From: JAKEGK01 sp036507695
GTDB taxonomy: Bacteria > Pseudomonadota > Gammaproteobacteria > SZUA-152
Length of the DNA stretch: 28,743 nt
Direction: 5' to 3'
Assembly (NCBI GenBank): GCA_036507695.1
Contig: DATCIR010000068.1
Span: forward strand, 1-28,743
Part shown: positions 7,217 through 15,104 of the stretch, one piece after another
How the letters are laid out: every line of letters starts with the position of its first letter
How positions within the stretch are numbered: the first letter of the stretch is position 1
Translations under genes and position numbers: made by a program
The notes under the pieces: model-generated
What the model was told of the DNA's origin: nothing
Databases searched by the model: none
Seen by the model: only the letters and a program-made list of their open reading frames with translations

Positions 7217-8236
7217 TTAATTCAACTCTTCGTCATCGAAGATGCGCACCTGGGTTGTCTGCTGTGGTCCCAGGCAACAGGAATCCTCCAATACCAGGTC
7301 GATCGTCTCATAGGGCGATTCGAGTTGCTCGTATTCATTATCATCAAAAATAATGATCGAAATTACTTTTGACGTTTCACCGTCCAGAAATTCCAACACC
7401 CCGGTAGTGCTTTCAAGCGCATAGTCAGCGTCAATTGATGCTGTACCACCGGTAATTCTATAGCCGGCGGAAATAGTACCCTGGGTGCCGCCTGCCCGCT
7501 GCACTTCAACGTGCACCAGGTTAGGCCGGCCTCTACCGAGTTCAGCAGTTTCATATATCGCTTGTGCGAACTGTAATTGCCCCCGCTGATCTTCGCTTTG
7601 TTCTTGCGTGGTATAGGTAAAATAAACCGCCCAATTCTTGCCCGGAAAATCCAGATCGCCCGCCCAGGCTGTTTCGTTATCTTGCTGCGATACCACCACG
7701 GCATGGGTTGCCAGGTAAATGGGCATGCCGGCGCTCCACTCAAGATCATCGATAACATAGGTAACCTGCGACACCGGATGCGGATGACAGGTGGAATAAT
7801 CAAACTGACCAGGAATGGGATTGCCCGACCGGTTGGTGTGTAAACCGCTGTAATCCAGCGCCACATCCAGGTGAATTTCGGTGATGCGCCAGTCTCCCGT
7901 GGTTTCATATACCACGATAATACTGGTATCGGTATTGCTAACCGTAATGGTGCCAACTTCCATGTGCTGGCCCGCTATCAAGGGTATGACCAGCGGCTCC
8001 ACCGCGGCCGCCTGAGCATCCGCTGCCGCAACAGCGCCGGCGGAATCCAGGGTAACGGGCTCTGTCACGGCTGGCAGCTCAGACCCCGCGTTACCGGACT
8101 GCGCCTGGCTGGTTTCCTGCTTACAGGCCGGCAACAACACAATGACAATAACCAGCAGAATAATTCCGGATACACAGCGATACGGCGCGTAACCAGCTCC
8201 GAATATTTTCAGACAACGTAATTGCAAACTACTCAT
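7217..8236 (-). CDS. Exported lipoprotein with C-terminal Calx-beta domain
   Basis: The 339-residue protein has a hydrophobic segment at residues 23-35 followed by the lipobox LLPAC with Cys38, so it should be lipidated and held at the outer membrane. Residues about 80-220 hold a beta-rich region with TITVSNTDTSIIVVYETTGDW, NRSGNPIPGQF and FPGKNWAVYFTYT, a pattern I have seen in uncharacterised secreted proteins. The C-terminal 90 residues fit a Calx-beta fold: GYRITGGTASIDADYAL, then a GVLEFLDGET strand, and repeated acidic FDD motifs that could bind calcium. The ATG at 8236 has a GAGGGAG site very close upstream; a later start is possible. Function is unknown. Confidence 0.75.
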   Translation of the reverse strand: MSSLQLRCLKIFGAGYAPYRCVSGIILLVIVIVLLPACKQETSQAQSGNAGSELPAVTEPVTLDSAGAVAAADAQAAAVEPLVIPLIAGQHMEVGTITVSNTDTSIIVVYETTGDWRITEIHLDVALDYSGLHTNRSGNPIPGQFDYSTCHPHPVSQVTYVIDDLEWSAGMPIYLATHAVVVSQQDNETAWAGDLDFPGKNWAVYFTYTTQEQSEDQRGQLQFAQAIYETAELGRGRPNLVHVEVQRAGGTQGTISAGYRITGGTASIDADYALESTTGVLEFLDGETSKVISIIIFDDNEYEQLESPYETIDLVLEDSCCLGPQQTTQVRIFDDEELN

Positions 8237-8670
8237 AACTCCCTCGCATTATTTCATAGATCACACAACAGGTGAGCAATACCTCACAAGTTACATGCCA
8301 AGCAGCTCACACCGGTGGTAAACAAATGATGCCGTTACAAAAAAGCTGTTAACCAGTACTCCAAACGGAGTTTTTGTAACCGCGAATTTGAAGTGATATG
8401 TGAATAATTTTGTCACCTGACTTACACAATTAGTAAGGTGCGTGGTGAAACAGGCACATCATAACTTAAAAGTCCGTGATCCAGTTAACGGATTTGCTAA
8501 TTCAACATATATCAAAAACAAATTTTGGGAGGAAGTTATCAGCGGAAGGAAGAATTGCTGATAGATCAGGACGTTCACCAGCGGCACATATCCGTTGTTA
8601 ATATCGCGGGGCGATAAGCTGACGGAAAAGGTAATGACTTTAAGAATAGGCGGGAAAAATCAACCGGGCG
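8237..8670. other. 434-bp intergenic region with several inverted repeats
   Basis: No coding region is credible here. The region should hold the promoter of the lipoprotein gene and the end of the transporter gene, both on the minus strand. It contains TTACAAAAA (8335-8343) paired with TTTTTGTAA (8371-8379), enclosing a small ACTCC/GGAGT hairpin at 8358-8371, and TATCAGC (8537-8543) with GCTGATA (8557-8563). I see no terminator with a clear T tract for the transporter. Confidence 0.5.
8335..8379 (+). repeat. Nested inverted repeat, possible terminator-like hairpin
   Basis: Outer arms TTACAAAAA (8335-8343) and TTTTTGTAA (8371-8379) are perfectly complementary over 9 bp. Inside them, ACTCC (8358-8362) and GGAGT (8367-8371) form a 5-bp hairpin with a 4-base loop followed by a run of T on the plus strand. 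It could terminate plus-strand RNA or act as an operator upstream of the lipoprotein gene. Confidence 0.4.
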
Positions 8671-10320
8671 TTACGCGCTTTGCAGCCGGGTTTGTTTGAC
8701 AATTACGACGGCGATCAGCGGCAAGGAAAGCACCAATAGCGTCACGGTAATTAACAGGACACCCAATTCATCGTAGTTGGCAGGCAAAGTCACCACGCCA
8801 GCCTGCGGATCCTTTACCTCGCGGGTAACGGTATAAATCTGATTGACATATTTGGTTCCCAATTGACTGGCTGACAAGGCCAGATTGGTAAACGAGGCCA
8901 TCACCGCAAAGAATGTGGCTTTTAACTGCGGTGGCGCTGAATTGGCAATCCAGGCCAGCATGGGAATCATGGCGATTTGCCCCAGCGGGGATTCCAACGC
9001 GGTATCAACCAAGGCGATGAACCGCGCGTCCACTACGCCGCCGGAATGCGCCGCGGTCCATTCGTGCAGGCCGTAATACATACCAACAATCGGCAAGGTT
9101 AAAAAGGTGCTCACGATGGTGAGAAACACTACCACATAGGCGATGGATTTTTCCGCCATGAAGCGCCGGAATACAAACATGCCGAACAGCGTCAACGCAG
9201 CGCCAATCAACGATAGAATCGAGAGAAACTGCTGGTCGAATCCCAGCTCGTCGATCATCCACCAGGTTGCGCCGGGTCCCGGGGTCGGGGTCGCGCGGTA
9301 AATAAAAATAATGACGGCGGTGCCCACCAGAGTGCGGCGGGCATCCACGTCCAATACCTTTACCAAACGCGACATCAAAAACAGAATTATTGTCAGGGAG
9401 CCCAGGAAAATGATTTCCTGGTTATACCGGATATTGCCCAAGCCCATGCTTAAGGTGAATACCACAAACGCCAGGCTGCCGCCCAGTATCCACCAATTCG
9501 CCGCGGGCGGCGCTTCTTGCACGTTCATCATACGCCAGGCGTCGGCCCGTTGAATTCCATTTTGGCGCAAGCGATGTAATTCCTTCCATTTGAGAAAGTA
9601 TCCCAGCAAAACACCCAGCACCGAAATAACGGGGATCAACAGGGCAAGCTGATAGATGTCGGTATAAACTTTTACCTTTTGCGCTTCTGCCAAGCCCTCC
9701 ACGCCTCTGAACATATAAACGTTGAGCAGTGCGACCAACACCCCGCCGCCGATGATGGCCACCCGCCCCAGCGTCTGCATGGTGGTATGCATGAGCCGCT
9801 TGGTGTCTTTATCAATCGCTTGCCCGTCTTCGCGATACTGGGGCACGGCTTCCACCGTCATGGCATCCGCCACCACATCTTGCACCACATAGCCGGTCGG
9901 CGCCAGCAAGGCGCTAATCACAAACCACGCTTCCGCGGACATGACCGCGCGCATGCTGTCCGGATCGGATAACAGGCCAACCATGATCAGCAGACTCACG
10001 GCTATCATGCCCGCGCCGATAAACACCATGACCGACTTGAAGCGCCAGATCAGATCCACTAAATGCCCCAGGGGCATCTTCAAGGCCCAGGGAATTCCCG
10101 CCCAGAAGCCCAGGGCCGCCAGAAATTCCGCCGGCAGGCCCAGATATTCCTTCACGAAAAAAGTCCCGACAATTCCGGTTAACCCCGACACACCCGCCGC
10201 CACGTACACCATTAATGGCGGCAGATAAGAAAGGCGCATTTCCCGCCCCAATTCGAGGATGTTCCGGTCGATCCAGTGTGAGAGTTTTTGCAGAAGGCTC
10301 ATTGCCGGCAAGTCAGCCAT
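8671..10320 (-). CDS. MFS transporter, BT1 (folate-biopterin transporter-like) family
   Basis: A 549-residue polytopic inner-membrane protein with about twelve hydrophobic segments. BT1-like features are a GIPWALKMPLGHLVD stretch near residues 74-88, corresponding to the PW-x-x-KP motif, DVVADAMTVEAVP near 147-159 at the second signature region, and FFAVMASFTNLALSASQL near 470-487. BT1 proteins carry folates or pterins in protozoa and plants; the substrate of bacterial members is mostly unknown, so no substrate is assigned. Two start codons are possible, 10320 and 10302 (MSLLQKLSHW), neither with a strong Shine-Dalgarno site. The next gene upstream on the same strand is a DUF486 membrane protein 101 bp away. 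Confidence 0.75.
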   Translation of the reverse strand: MADLPAMSLLQKLSHWIDRNILELGREMRLSYLPPLMVYVAAGVSGLTGIVGTFFVKEYLGLPAEFLAALGFWAGIPWALKMPLGHLVDLIWRFKSVMVFIGAGMIAVSLLIMVGLLSDPDSMRAVMSAEAWFVISALLAPTGYVVQDVVADAMTVEAVPQYREDGQAIDKDTKRLMHTTMQTLGRVAIIGGGVLVALLNVYMFRGVEGLAEAQKVKVYTDIYQLALLIPVISVLGVLLGYFLKWKELHRLRQNGIQRADAWRMMNVQEAPPAANWWILGGSLAFVVFTLSMGLGNIRYNQEIIFLGSLTIILFLMSRLVKVLDVDARRTLVGTAVIIFIYRATPTPGPGATWWMIDELGFDQQFLSILSLIGAALTLFGMFVFRRFMAEKSIAYVVVFLTIVSTFLTLPIVGMYYGLHEWTAAHSGGVVDARFIALVDTALESPLGQIAMIPMLAWIANSAPPQLKATFFAVMASFTNLALSASQLGTKYVNQIYTVTREVKDPQAGVVTLPANYDELGVLLITVTLLVLSLPLIAVVIVKQTRLQSA

Positions 10321-10350
10321 GTTAACGTACTGGTTCTTGGTAAATTAAAA

Positions 10351-10374
10351 TAGCGTGAAACGGCCAACGCCGTT
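10351..10374 (-). terminator. Weak terminator-like hairpin after the DUF486 gene
   Basis: AACGGC (10359-10364) and GCCGTT (10369-10374) pair perfectly around CAAC. Read on the minus strand the stem is followed, after several bases, by a TTTTAATTT tract. The T run is offset, so termination would be weak. Confidence 0.35.
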
Positions 10375-10421
10375 AACGCAAGGTATTGCTGAGTTGGCAA
10401 AATTAAGTGCACCACGCCCGG

Positions 10422-10772
10422 TCAGGCAAATTTGCCGCGAAACATAAAAAACACCGCTCCCATCAGGCACAAGGCAGCCCACAGATAATCAAGCTTTAAT
10501 GGTTCTTTCATATAATATATAGAGAACGGAACAAACACACTCAATGTAATGACTTCCTGCATAATTTTCAGTTGCCCCACATTTAGTTCCGTGTAGCCAA
10601 TACGGTTGGCTGGCACCTGCAGCAGATATTCGAACAAGGCGATGCCCCAGCTGATCAAGGCCGCGATTATCCAGGGTTTGTCGTTGAGTTCCTTGAGGTG
10701 GGCATACCAGGCGAAAGTCATGAAAACGTTGCTGCAGATCAGCAACCCTATCGAAATCACTATTGGATTCAC
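10422..10772 (-). CDS. DUF486 (DMT superfamily) small membrane protein
   Basis: A 116-residue protein with four hydrophobic segments, at about residues 4-22, 35-50, 72-88 and 94-111. The pattern FAWYAHLK near 20-27, ISWGIALFEYLLQVPANRIGY near 40-60 and QLKIMQEVITLSVFVPFS near 67-84 is that of DUF486, a half-size member of the drug/metabolite transporter superfamily. Such proteins probably dimerise in the inner membrane; no substrate is known. The start is GTG at 10772, with AAGGA about eight bases upstream on the minus strand. Confidence 0.88.
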   Translation of the reverse strand: MNPIVISIGLLICSNVFMTFAWYAHLKELNDKPWIIAALISWGIALFEYLLQVPANRIGYTELNVGQLKIMQEVITLSVFVPFSIYYMKEPLKLDYLWAALCLMGAVFFMFRGKFA

Positions 10773-10915
10773 ACCGTATATCCTTGTTAGCAGAATGGGA
10801 CATTGAGTATTTTGCAGATTATAACAGTATCCTTGCGATACGATTCAAGCCAAATAGGGCGCCCAATAATTCTGGACCAACGGTTCAAGCGGCGTTCGCA
10901 GCTATAAAGAAGCGT

Positions 10916-12184
10916 CTATTTAAGTGGCACTGTAATTGCCTTCAGGCCACGCTGGGTAAGATTGGCAAAATACGCCGTACTTTCATCCAGAAAAATTCCA
11001 TCAGCGCCCAAAGGAAACCAGTAATGATTACCGCCGATGTGATCCTGTAATTCGATACTTGAGGCCTTGACCGCAAAATCGAGCACGCCCTTGGGTTTGC
11101 TGGGGTATAGTACTTTCACCAAATCCTGGCCTTGATCCGCAAGGATAGCAGGCTGGCTTTCACGCACCATTAAATAGTTAAAATGCCTTGCGCAAGTTTC
11201 ACAAGCCATATCCGCATCCCATTGCGTTATGATAGTGCCTTGCTCGTCGAGCAAATAGGCGAACACCTTGGGTGAAACAACGGGGAACGGTTTGCGGCCT
11301 CTGCGCAGCAGAGCATCGCCCACATAATTTCCGACAATCAGAAACCGGTTAATGGTCGGCAGATATTGCACATCGTAATGGTAATAAACCAGGTTAGCCT
11401 TTAGTAAGCTAACCTCCTTGATCAGCTTGTTGGAAGATGGCGCATACACGGCGTACATCAAATTCGCATAGCCACTATCATCGACGTAACGTTGCCATAC
11501 CAGCATGGCATGCTCATCCGAGCCGGCAACCAGAGGCCACCAATCGCGAACAGATCCTTGGTCAACGGCGATCCCGCGATGATGAATGCGTTCGCCGTGC
11601 GCATCAATCACCTCCAGGTAAATATCATTAGCGGTTCCCGCATTATCATCACCCCCACCGTCAATCCATCCCTCCGCGTAAACCATGACAAAGTTCGTAT
11701 TAACCGCGGCCACATGTCCGGAATGGGCGCCGTTGATGGCGGCTTTATTGATTTCTGAAATAGGACGCAGCGCTTGGTCAAACAATTGATACCGTTGCTG
11801 GATAACACCGTCGCAGTTTGCAATATCACTATCGGAGCCGTCCTCGAACGTGACCGCAATAACGCCGGCCTTGGAAATGGCCGCACTCACCGGCTCTTGC
11901 GCTTCCGGCAAAACAATCAATGGGTATTTTTCAATGCGCGGGTTTGCCGGATCAATGCGCGAGTAGTAAATGTTATGGGTAAAATAGTTACATTTGCCGC
12001 CATCTTTCAAAATAACTTTTTGACCGCCCTCCGGCGGATCACCGGGCGCACTGGACCACAGCAACCAATGACTGCCATCGGGCAGTGGCACGAACTCAAC
12101 GCCATGTTGATATTGACGCCGGTCGGAAGCATGTGACATCACGCCAAGCGAACCACATAACAGGAATAAGAGTAGTTGTTTCAA
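10916..12184 (-). CDS. Exported protein of unknown function, possible beta-propeller
   Basis: The 422-residue protein starts with a classical signal peptide (MKQLLLFLLCGSLGVMSHAS), with likely cleavage after SHA near residue 19, so it is periplasmic or secreted. The mature part has no family I recognise. It shows repeated short blocks ending in aromatic and acidic residues, such as HWLLWSSAPG, FVMVYAEGW, AMLVWQRYVDDSG and RFLIVGNYVGD, which look like beta-propeller blades. Paired cysteines (CETCARHF near residue 323) could bind a metal or form a disulfide. It is flanked by the DUF486 gene downstream and diverges from the aldolase gene across a 192-bp AT-rich gap. Confidence 0.7.
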   Translation of the reverse strand: MKQLLLFLLCGSLGVMSHASDRRQYQHGVEFVPLPDGSHWLLWSSAPGDPPEGGQKVILKDGGKCNYFTHNIYYSRIDPANPRIEKYPLIVLPEAQEPVSAAISKAGVIAVTFEDGSDSDIANCDGVIQQRYQLFDQALRPISEINKAAINGAHSGHVAAVNTNFVMVYAEGWIDGGGDDNAGTANDIYLEVIDAHGERIHHRGIAVDQGSVRDWWPLVAGSDEHAMLVWQRYVDDSGYANLMYAVYAPSSNKLIKEVSLLKANLVYYHYDVQYLPTINRFLIVGNYVGDALLRRGRKPFPVVSPKVFAYLLDEQGTIITQWDADMACETCARHFNYLMVRESQPAILADQGQDLVKVLYPSKPKGVLDFAVKASSIELQDHIGGNHYWFPLGADGIFLDESTAYFANLTQRGLKAITVPLK

Positions 12185-12376
12185 TACGGTAAAAATCCGC
12201 TACGCGCCGTGGTATACAATTGAATACTTATAGTTATAGTTAATTTATTGCTAAAAAACCCCAGTAAAAACCGCCGCAAAAAATAGCCACCATCATCCGT
12301 CGAAACACATGACGCATGTCAATGCAAAATCCACACGCATTGGCAATCTATAGCCACGCAACAGTAGGAACCTGTT

Positions 12377-13426
12377 ATGACCGATATCCAGGCACAGCTC
12401 GGAAAAGAAGCGGAAGGTCTGTTAAGCCACGTATGCCGGGGCATTTCAAAAGACAATCTGCATACACCGGGACCTGACTACATCGACCGCGTCACCACCC
12501 ACAAGAACCGTAAGCCCGGCGCACTGCGCAACCTGAATGCATTGTATCAGCACGGCCGTTTGGCAGGCACAGGGTATTTATCCATCTTACCTGTTGACCA
12601 GGGTGTTGAACATTCCGCCGGCGCGTCCTTTGCGCCCAACCCGGCGTATTTTGATCCCGCTAATATCGTTAAACTGGCCATCGAGGGGGGATGTAACGCC
12701 GTGGCCTCGACCCTGGGCGTACTGAGTTCAATAGCCCGGCGATACGCACACAAAATTCCGTTTATCGTCAAACTCAACCACAATGAACTGTTAACCTATC
12801 CCAATCGTTACGACCAGACGCTGTTTGCCAGCGTGCAACAGGCGTTTGATATAGGCGCCGCGGCGGTAGGCGCGACCGTCTATTTTGGCTCGGAAGAATC
12901 ACGGCGCCAGATTCAGGAAATCAGCGAAGCCTTTGAATACGCGCATGAGCTGGGCATGGGTTGCGTGCTGTGGGCATATTTGCGGAATAACGCCTTTAAG
13001 CACAACGGCATCGATTACCATATTTCGGCCGACCTGACCGGCCAAGCCAACCACCTGGCCGCCACGATTGATGCGGACATCATTAAACAAAAACAAGCGG
13101 AAAATAACCGCGGTTACACCGCAATTAACTTCGGTAAAACCCATGCCAAAGTCTATGACGAACTCACGACCGATCACCCGATTGACTTGGTGCGTTATCA
13201 GGTAGCCTGTTGTTATATGGGACGGGTTGGCATGATTAATTCAGGCGGTGCGTCGGGCAGCGATGATTTACATCAGGCGATTCGCACTGCCGTCATCAAC
13301 AAACGCGCCGGCGGCATGGGCTTGATTTCGGGACGCAAGGCCTTTCAAAAACCCATGGCGGAAGGCGTAACGCTGTTAAACGCCATCCAGGACGTGTATC
13401 TCGCCAACGATATTACGATCGCCTAA
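12377..13426 (+). CDS. fbaB: Class I fructose-bisphosphate aldolase (FbaB/DhnA type)
   Basis: This enzyme cleaves fructose 1,6-bisphosphate to dihydroxyacetone phosphate and glyceraldehyde 3-phosphate through a Schiff-base lysine, working in glycolysis and gluconeogenesis. The 349 residues match E. coli FbaB (350). LPVDQGVEHS at 71-80 gives the conserved Asp, KLNHNE at 132-137 supplies a further active-site lysine, and ADIIKQK at 233-239 contains Lys237, equivalent in position to the Schiff-base Lys of FbaB. The ending with NSGGASGSDD fits the phosphate-binding loop. The ATG at 12377 follows AGGAA at the right distance. It stands alone, with gene remnants downstream. Confidence 0.95.
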   Translation: MTDIQAQLGKEAEGLLSHVCRGISKDNLHTPGPDYIDRVTTHKNRKPGALRNLNALYQHGRLAGTGYLSILPVDQGVEHSAGASFAPNPAYFDPANIVKLAIEGGCNAVASTLGVLSSIARRYAHKIPFIVKLNHNELLTYPNRYDQTLFASVQQAFDIGAAAVGATVYFGSEESRRQIQEISEAFEYAHELGMGCVLWAYLRNNAFKHNGIDYHISADLTGQANHLAATIDADIIKQKQAENNRGYTAINFGKTHAKVYDELTTDHPIDLVRYQVACCYMGRVGMINSGGASGSDDLHQAIRTAVINKRAGGMGLISGRKAFQKPMAEGVTLLNAIQDVYLANDITIA

Positions 13427-13459
13427 GTCCGACAGACTCCAAGTTATATTCAAACCCGG

Positions 13460-13603
13460 CTACACCCCCACATAAGACCAGCCGCCGGTTACACTTTGTA
13501 ATATCCGATCCACCGCGGAGGGAATATTCTGTGCTTCGGAGATGAGGGTGATTTGCCGCCCTTCCCTGATCTCGGCGTTTTGCCTGCAAAAAATGTACGG
13601 CAT
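13460..13603 (-). pseudogene. Short minus-strand coding remnant or small ORF
   Basis: Reading the minus strand from ATG 13603 to TAG 13460 gives 47 residues with natural-looking composition: NAEIREGRQITLISEAQ, then IPSAVDRILQSVTGGWSYVGV at the end. The ATG lies inside the DsrE remnant on the other strand and has no ribosome site, so I read this as the 3' end of a larger gene that lost its front. I do not recognise the family. It could also be a chance ORF. Confidence 0.4.
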
Positions 13604-13859
13604 CGATAATGTGACTATTGAAGTGGTCGCCTAATCACCCGGCCTCGGACTGCTGACTACCAAAAGCAAAGAGTCCTATCGCATCAAGAGCCCGGCGCGG
13701 CAAAACATTACCTTCAGTGCATGTGGCAATACCTTGGACAAATTCGCGGAAAAGACTGGCAAGAAACCTCAATTAGTCGAGCGTGCCGGCACCGTTCAAA
13801 CCGGCGTTGCCCGGATCATGGAATTACAGGAACAAGGTTATTCTTCCCTGCGTCCGTAA
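13583..13859 (+). pseudogene. DsrE-family protein, 5'-truncated with internal stop
   Basis: Plus-strand translation reads LQKMYGIDNVTIEVVA, a TAA at 13632-13634, then SPGLGLLTTKSK, ITFSACGNTLDKFAEKTGKKP and GVARIMELQEQGYSSLRP before TAA at 13857. This is the body and C-terminus of a DsrE/YchN-like small sulfur-relay protein: IEVVA-x-GPGL, FSACGNT with the conserved Cys, and ARIMELQEQGY-x-x-RP. The stop falls in the conserved loop where a Phe/Tyr-Gly is normal, and the first 30-40 residues are missing. Both frame and end are otherwise intact, so decay looks recent. No functional start is visible. Confidence 0.75.
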
Positions 13860-13869
13860 TATCAATGCG

Positions 13870-13917
13870 TTATAAAAACTCTAGCGCGCAGGCAAAGCAA
13901 CCTGCTTTGTCCTGCGC
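13870..13917 (-). terminator. Terminator hairpin after arsI
   Basis: GCGCAGGCAAAGCA (13886-13899) pairs with TGCTTTG (13903-13909) and CCTGCGC (13911-13917), a 14-bp stem with one bulged T and a 3-base loop. Read on the minus strand it is followed after GCTAGAG by five T. It is 42 bp past the arsI stop and also separates arsI from the DsrE remnant. Confidence 0.6.
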
Positions 13918-13959
13918 ACATCTGTTAGCAGCCGCGCTGCATCGCCGAAGTGACACTGC

Positions 13960-14460
13960 TTAACAGCAGCCGCTGGCTCCTTCGGAATTTACCCCACAGC
14001 ATTTCGATTCCGGGTTCTGAATCTTATCCCCCGGTAATGGGATACAACAGGCAGCTTGATTTTTACGCTCGCTCACCTGGATATCGCCGCCAAAAACCGG
14101 TATTTCATGCAAGGTATGGAATGACTCCCAGGCAACACCCTGCGGATCCAGCGCCCAATATTTATTGGATTGCGCATAACAACACGCGGCGTTGTCCTGT
14201 TTAGTGGCGGCAATTTGCGCCGCTTTCAGGCGCTGATCGATTTCCTGCAGTTCACCGTCGTTATCCACCTGGATTCCCAAATGATTAATCCCGCTGCTTT
14301 GCCCGCGGTTGGAAATGGCGAAATTGACCGCCGGCTCATCGATTTTCCACTTGGCATAGTCTTCCCGCTGCACGGTCGGCGGCACGCCGAACAAGGCGGA
14401 ATAAAACCGTATATTCTCTGCCAGCTGTTTTACCGCGATATGAATATGAATGCGTTTCAT
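13960..14460 (-). CDS. arsI: ArsI/CadI-type VOC metalloenzyme (C-As lyase)
   Basis: ArsI is a non-heme iron dioxygenase of the vicinal-oxygen-chelate fold that splits the carbon-arsenic bond of trivalent organoarsenicals such as methylarsenite; CadI-type relatives are linked to cadmium. From the ATG at 14460 (GAGGAG seven bases upstream; a longer start at 14484 is less likely) the protein has 166 residues. His5 or His7, His60 (INHLGIQV) and Glu112 (AWESFHT) fit the metal triad, and Cys93-Cys94 fit the substrate-binding pair. Three more vicinal pairs, 138-139, 154-155 and 165-166, follow. It lies directly downstream of sigZ on the same strand. No arsR, arsB or arsC is in the window. Confidence 0.85.
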   Translation of the reverse strand: MKRIHIHIAVKQLAENIRFYSALFGVPPTVQREDYAKWKIDEPAVNFAISNRGQSSGINHLGIQVDNDGELQEIDQRLKAAQIAATKQDNAACCYAQSNKYWALDPQGVAWESFHTLHEIPVFGGDIQVSERKNQAACCIPLPGDKIQNPESKCCGVNSEGASGCC

Positions 14461-14476
14461 AAAATTTCTCCTCATC

Positions 14477-14545
14477 GGATGCAAGTGTTTCTAGTCAACC
14501 AGAATGGATACTTAATAAAGACGAAACACCTCACAAAAGGATGCA
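14477..14545. promoter_or_regulatory. Operator-like repeats in the sigZ-arsI spacer
   Basis: The 86-bp gap between sigZ and arsI holds an inverted repeat GTGTTTC (14485-14491) and GAAACAC (14523-14529), framed by direct repeats GGATGCA at 14477-14483 and 14539-14545. A TTGACT word on the minus strand lies between the arms. The arrangement looks like a regulator site around an arsI promoter, but no -10 element is convincing. Confidence 0.35.
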
Positions 14546-14546
14546 T

Positions 14547-15104
14547 TTATTTATCGCCTTCGCAGCCGTCACAAAAATCAGTTGATTTTTGTTTAAAATC
14601 AACGACACTGCCATTACCATCACGCTCCAGCGCGCAGCAACGCCGCATGCTGTCATACAGCTTTTCCCTGCCTCTTAAAATACGCGACTTCAACGCCGGC
14701 AAGCTTAACCCCAGTTGCTCCGCCACCTGTTTTTGGTTTTTTCCACCGATGTCCGACAGCAATAGCGGAAGCCGGTAATTGTCGGGCATTGCCTCAATCA
14801 TTGGCGTGACACACACGGCAAGCTGCTGAACAATTTCCGTTTCGGAAATTTCCTGCGCCAGATCCTCCGCTAATTCGTCGTGCCTTTTATCCAAGCGGTA
14901 ATAATCAACTATGCTGTTACGGGCAACACGGTATAGCCAGGCGACGATATTTTCCGGCACCGCTATGTCCGCTGACTGTTTAAGCAATTTCTCAAAGATA
15001 TTTTGGAGAATATCTTCGGCATCGTCATTGGATTTCACTTTGCTGCGGATAAACGCCAACAACTGGTTTCGATAGTCAGACCAGGCTGATTCAGCAGGGG
15101 TCAT
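14547..15104 (-). CDS. sigZ: ECF RNA polymerase sigma factor, SigZ type
   Basis: The 185-residue protein is an extracytoplasmic-function sigma factor. Region 2 covers about residues 10-72, with DAEDILQNIFEKLL at 28-41 and VAWLYRVARNSIVDYYR at 54-70 for -10 recognition. Region 4 covers about 105-155, with the helix-turn-helix KNQKQVAEQLGLSLPALKSRILRGREKL. After region 4 a tail of about 30 residues has Cys156-Cys157, Cys178 and Cys181, a possible metal site. The SigZ name rests on the overall pattern, including the RR-x-CC-x-LE tail. No anti-sigma factor gene is adjacent; arsI follows 86 bp downstream. The ATG at 15104 has GAGG upstream at a long distance. Confidence 0.85.
   Translation of the reverse strand: MTPAESAWSDYRNQLLAFIRSKVKSNDDAEDILQNIFEKLLKQSADIAVPENIVAWLYRVARNSIVDYYRLDKRHDELAEDLAQEISETEIVQQLAVCVTPMIEAMPDNYRLPLLLSDIGGKNQKQVAEQLGLSLPALKSRILRGREKLYDSMRRCCALERDGNGSVVDFKQKSTDFCDGCEGDK

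Noticed and set aside
8398..8416. A CRP-like box, TGTGA followed by TCACC
   Set aside because: The half-sites are 9 bp apart instead of the 6 bp needed for CRP, so the match is accidental.
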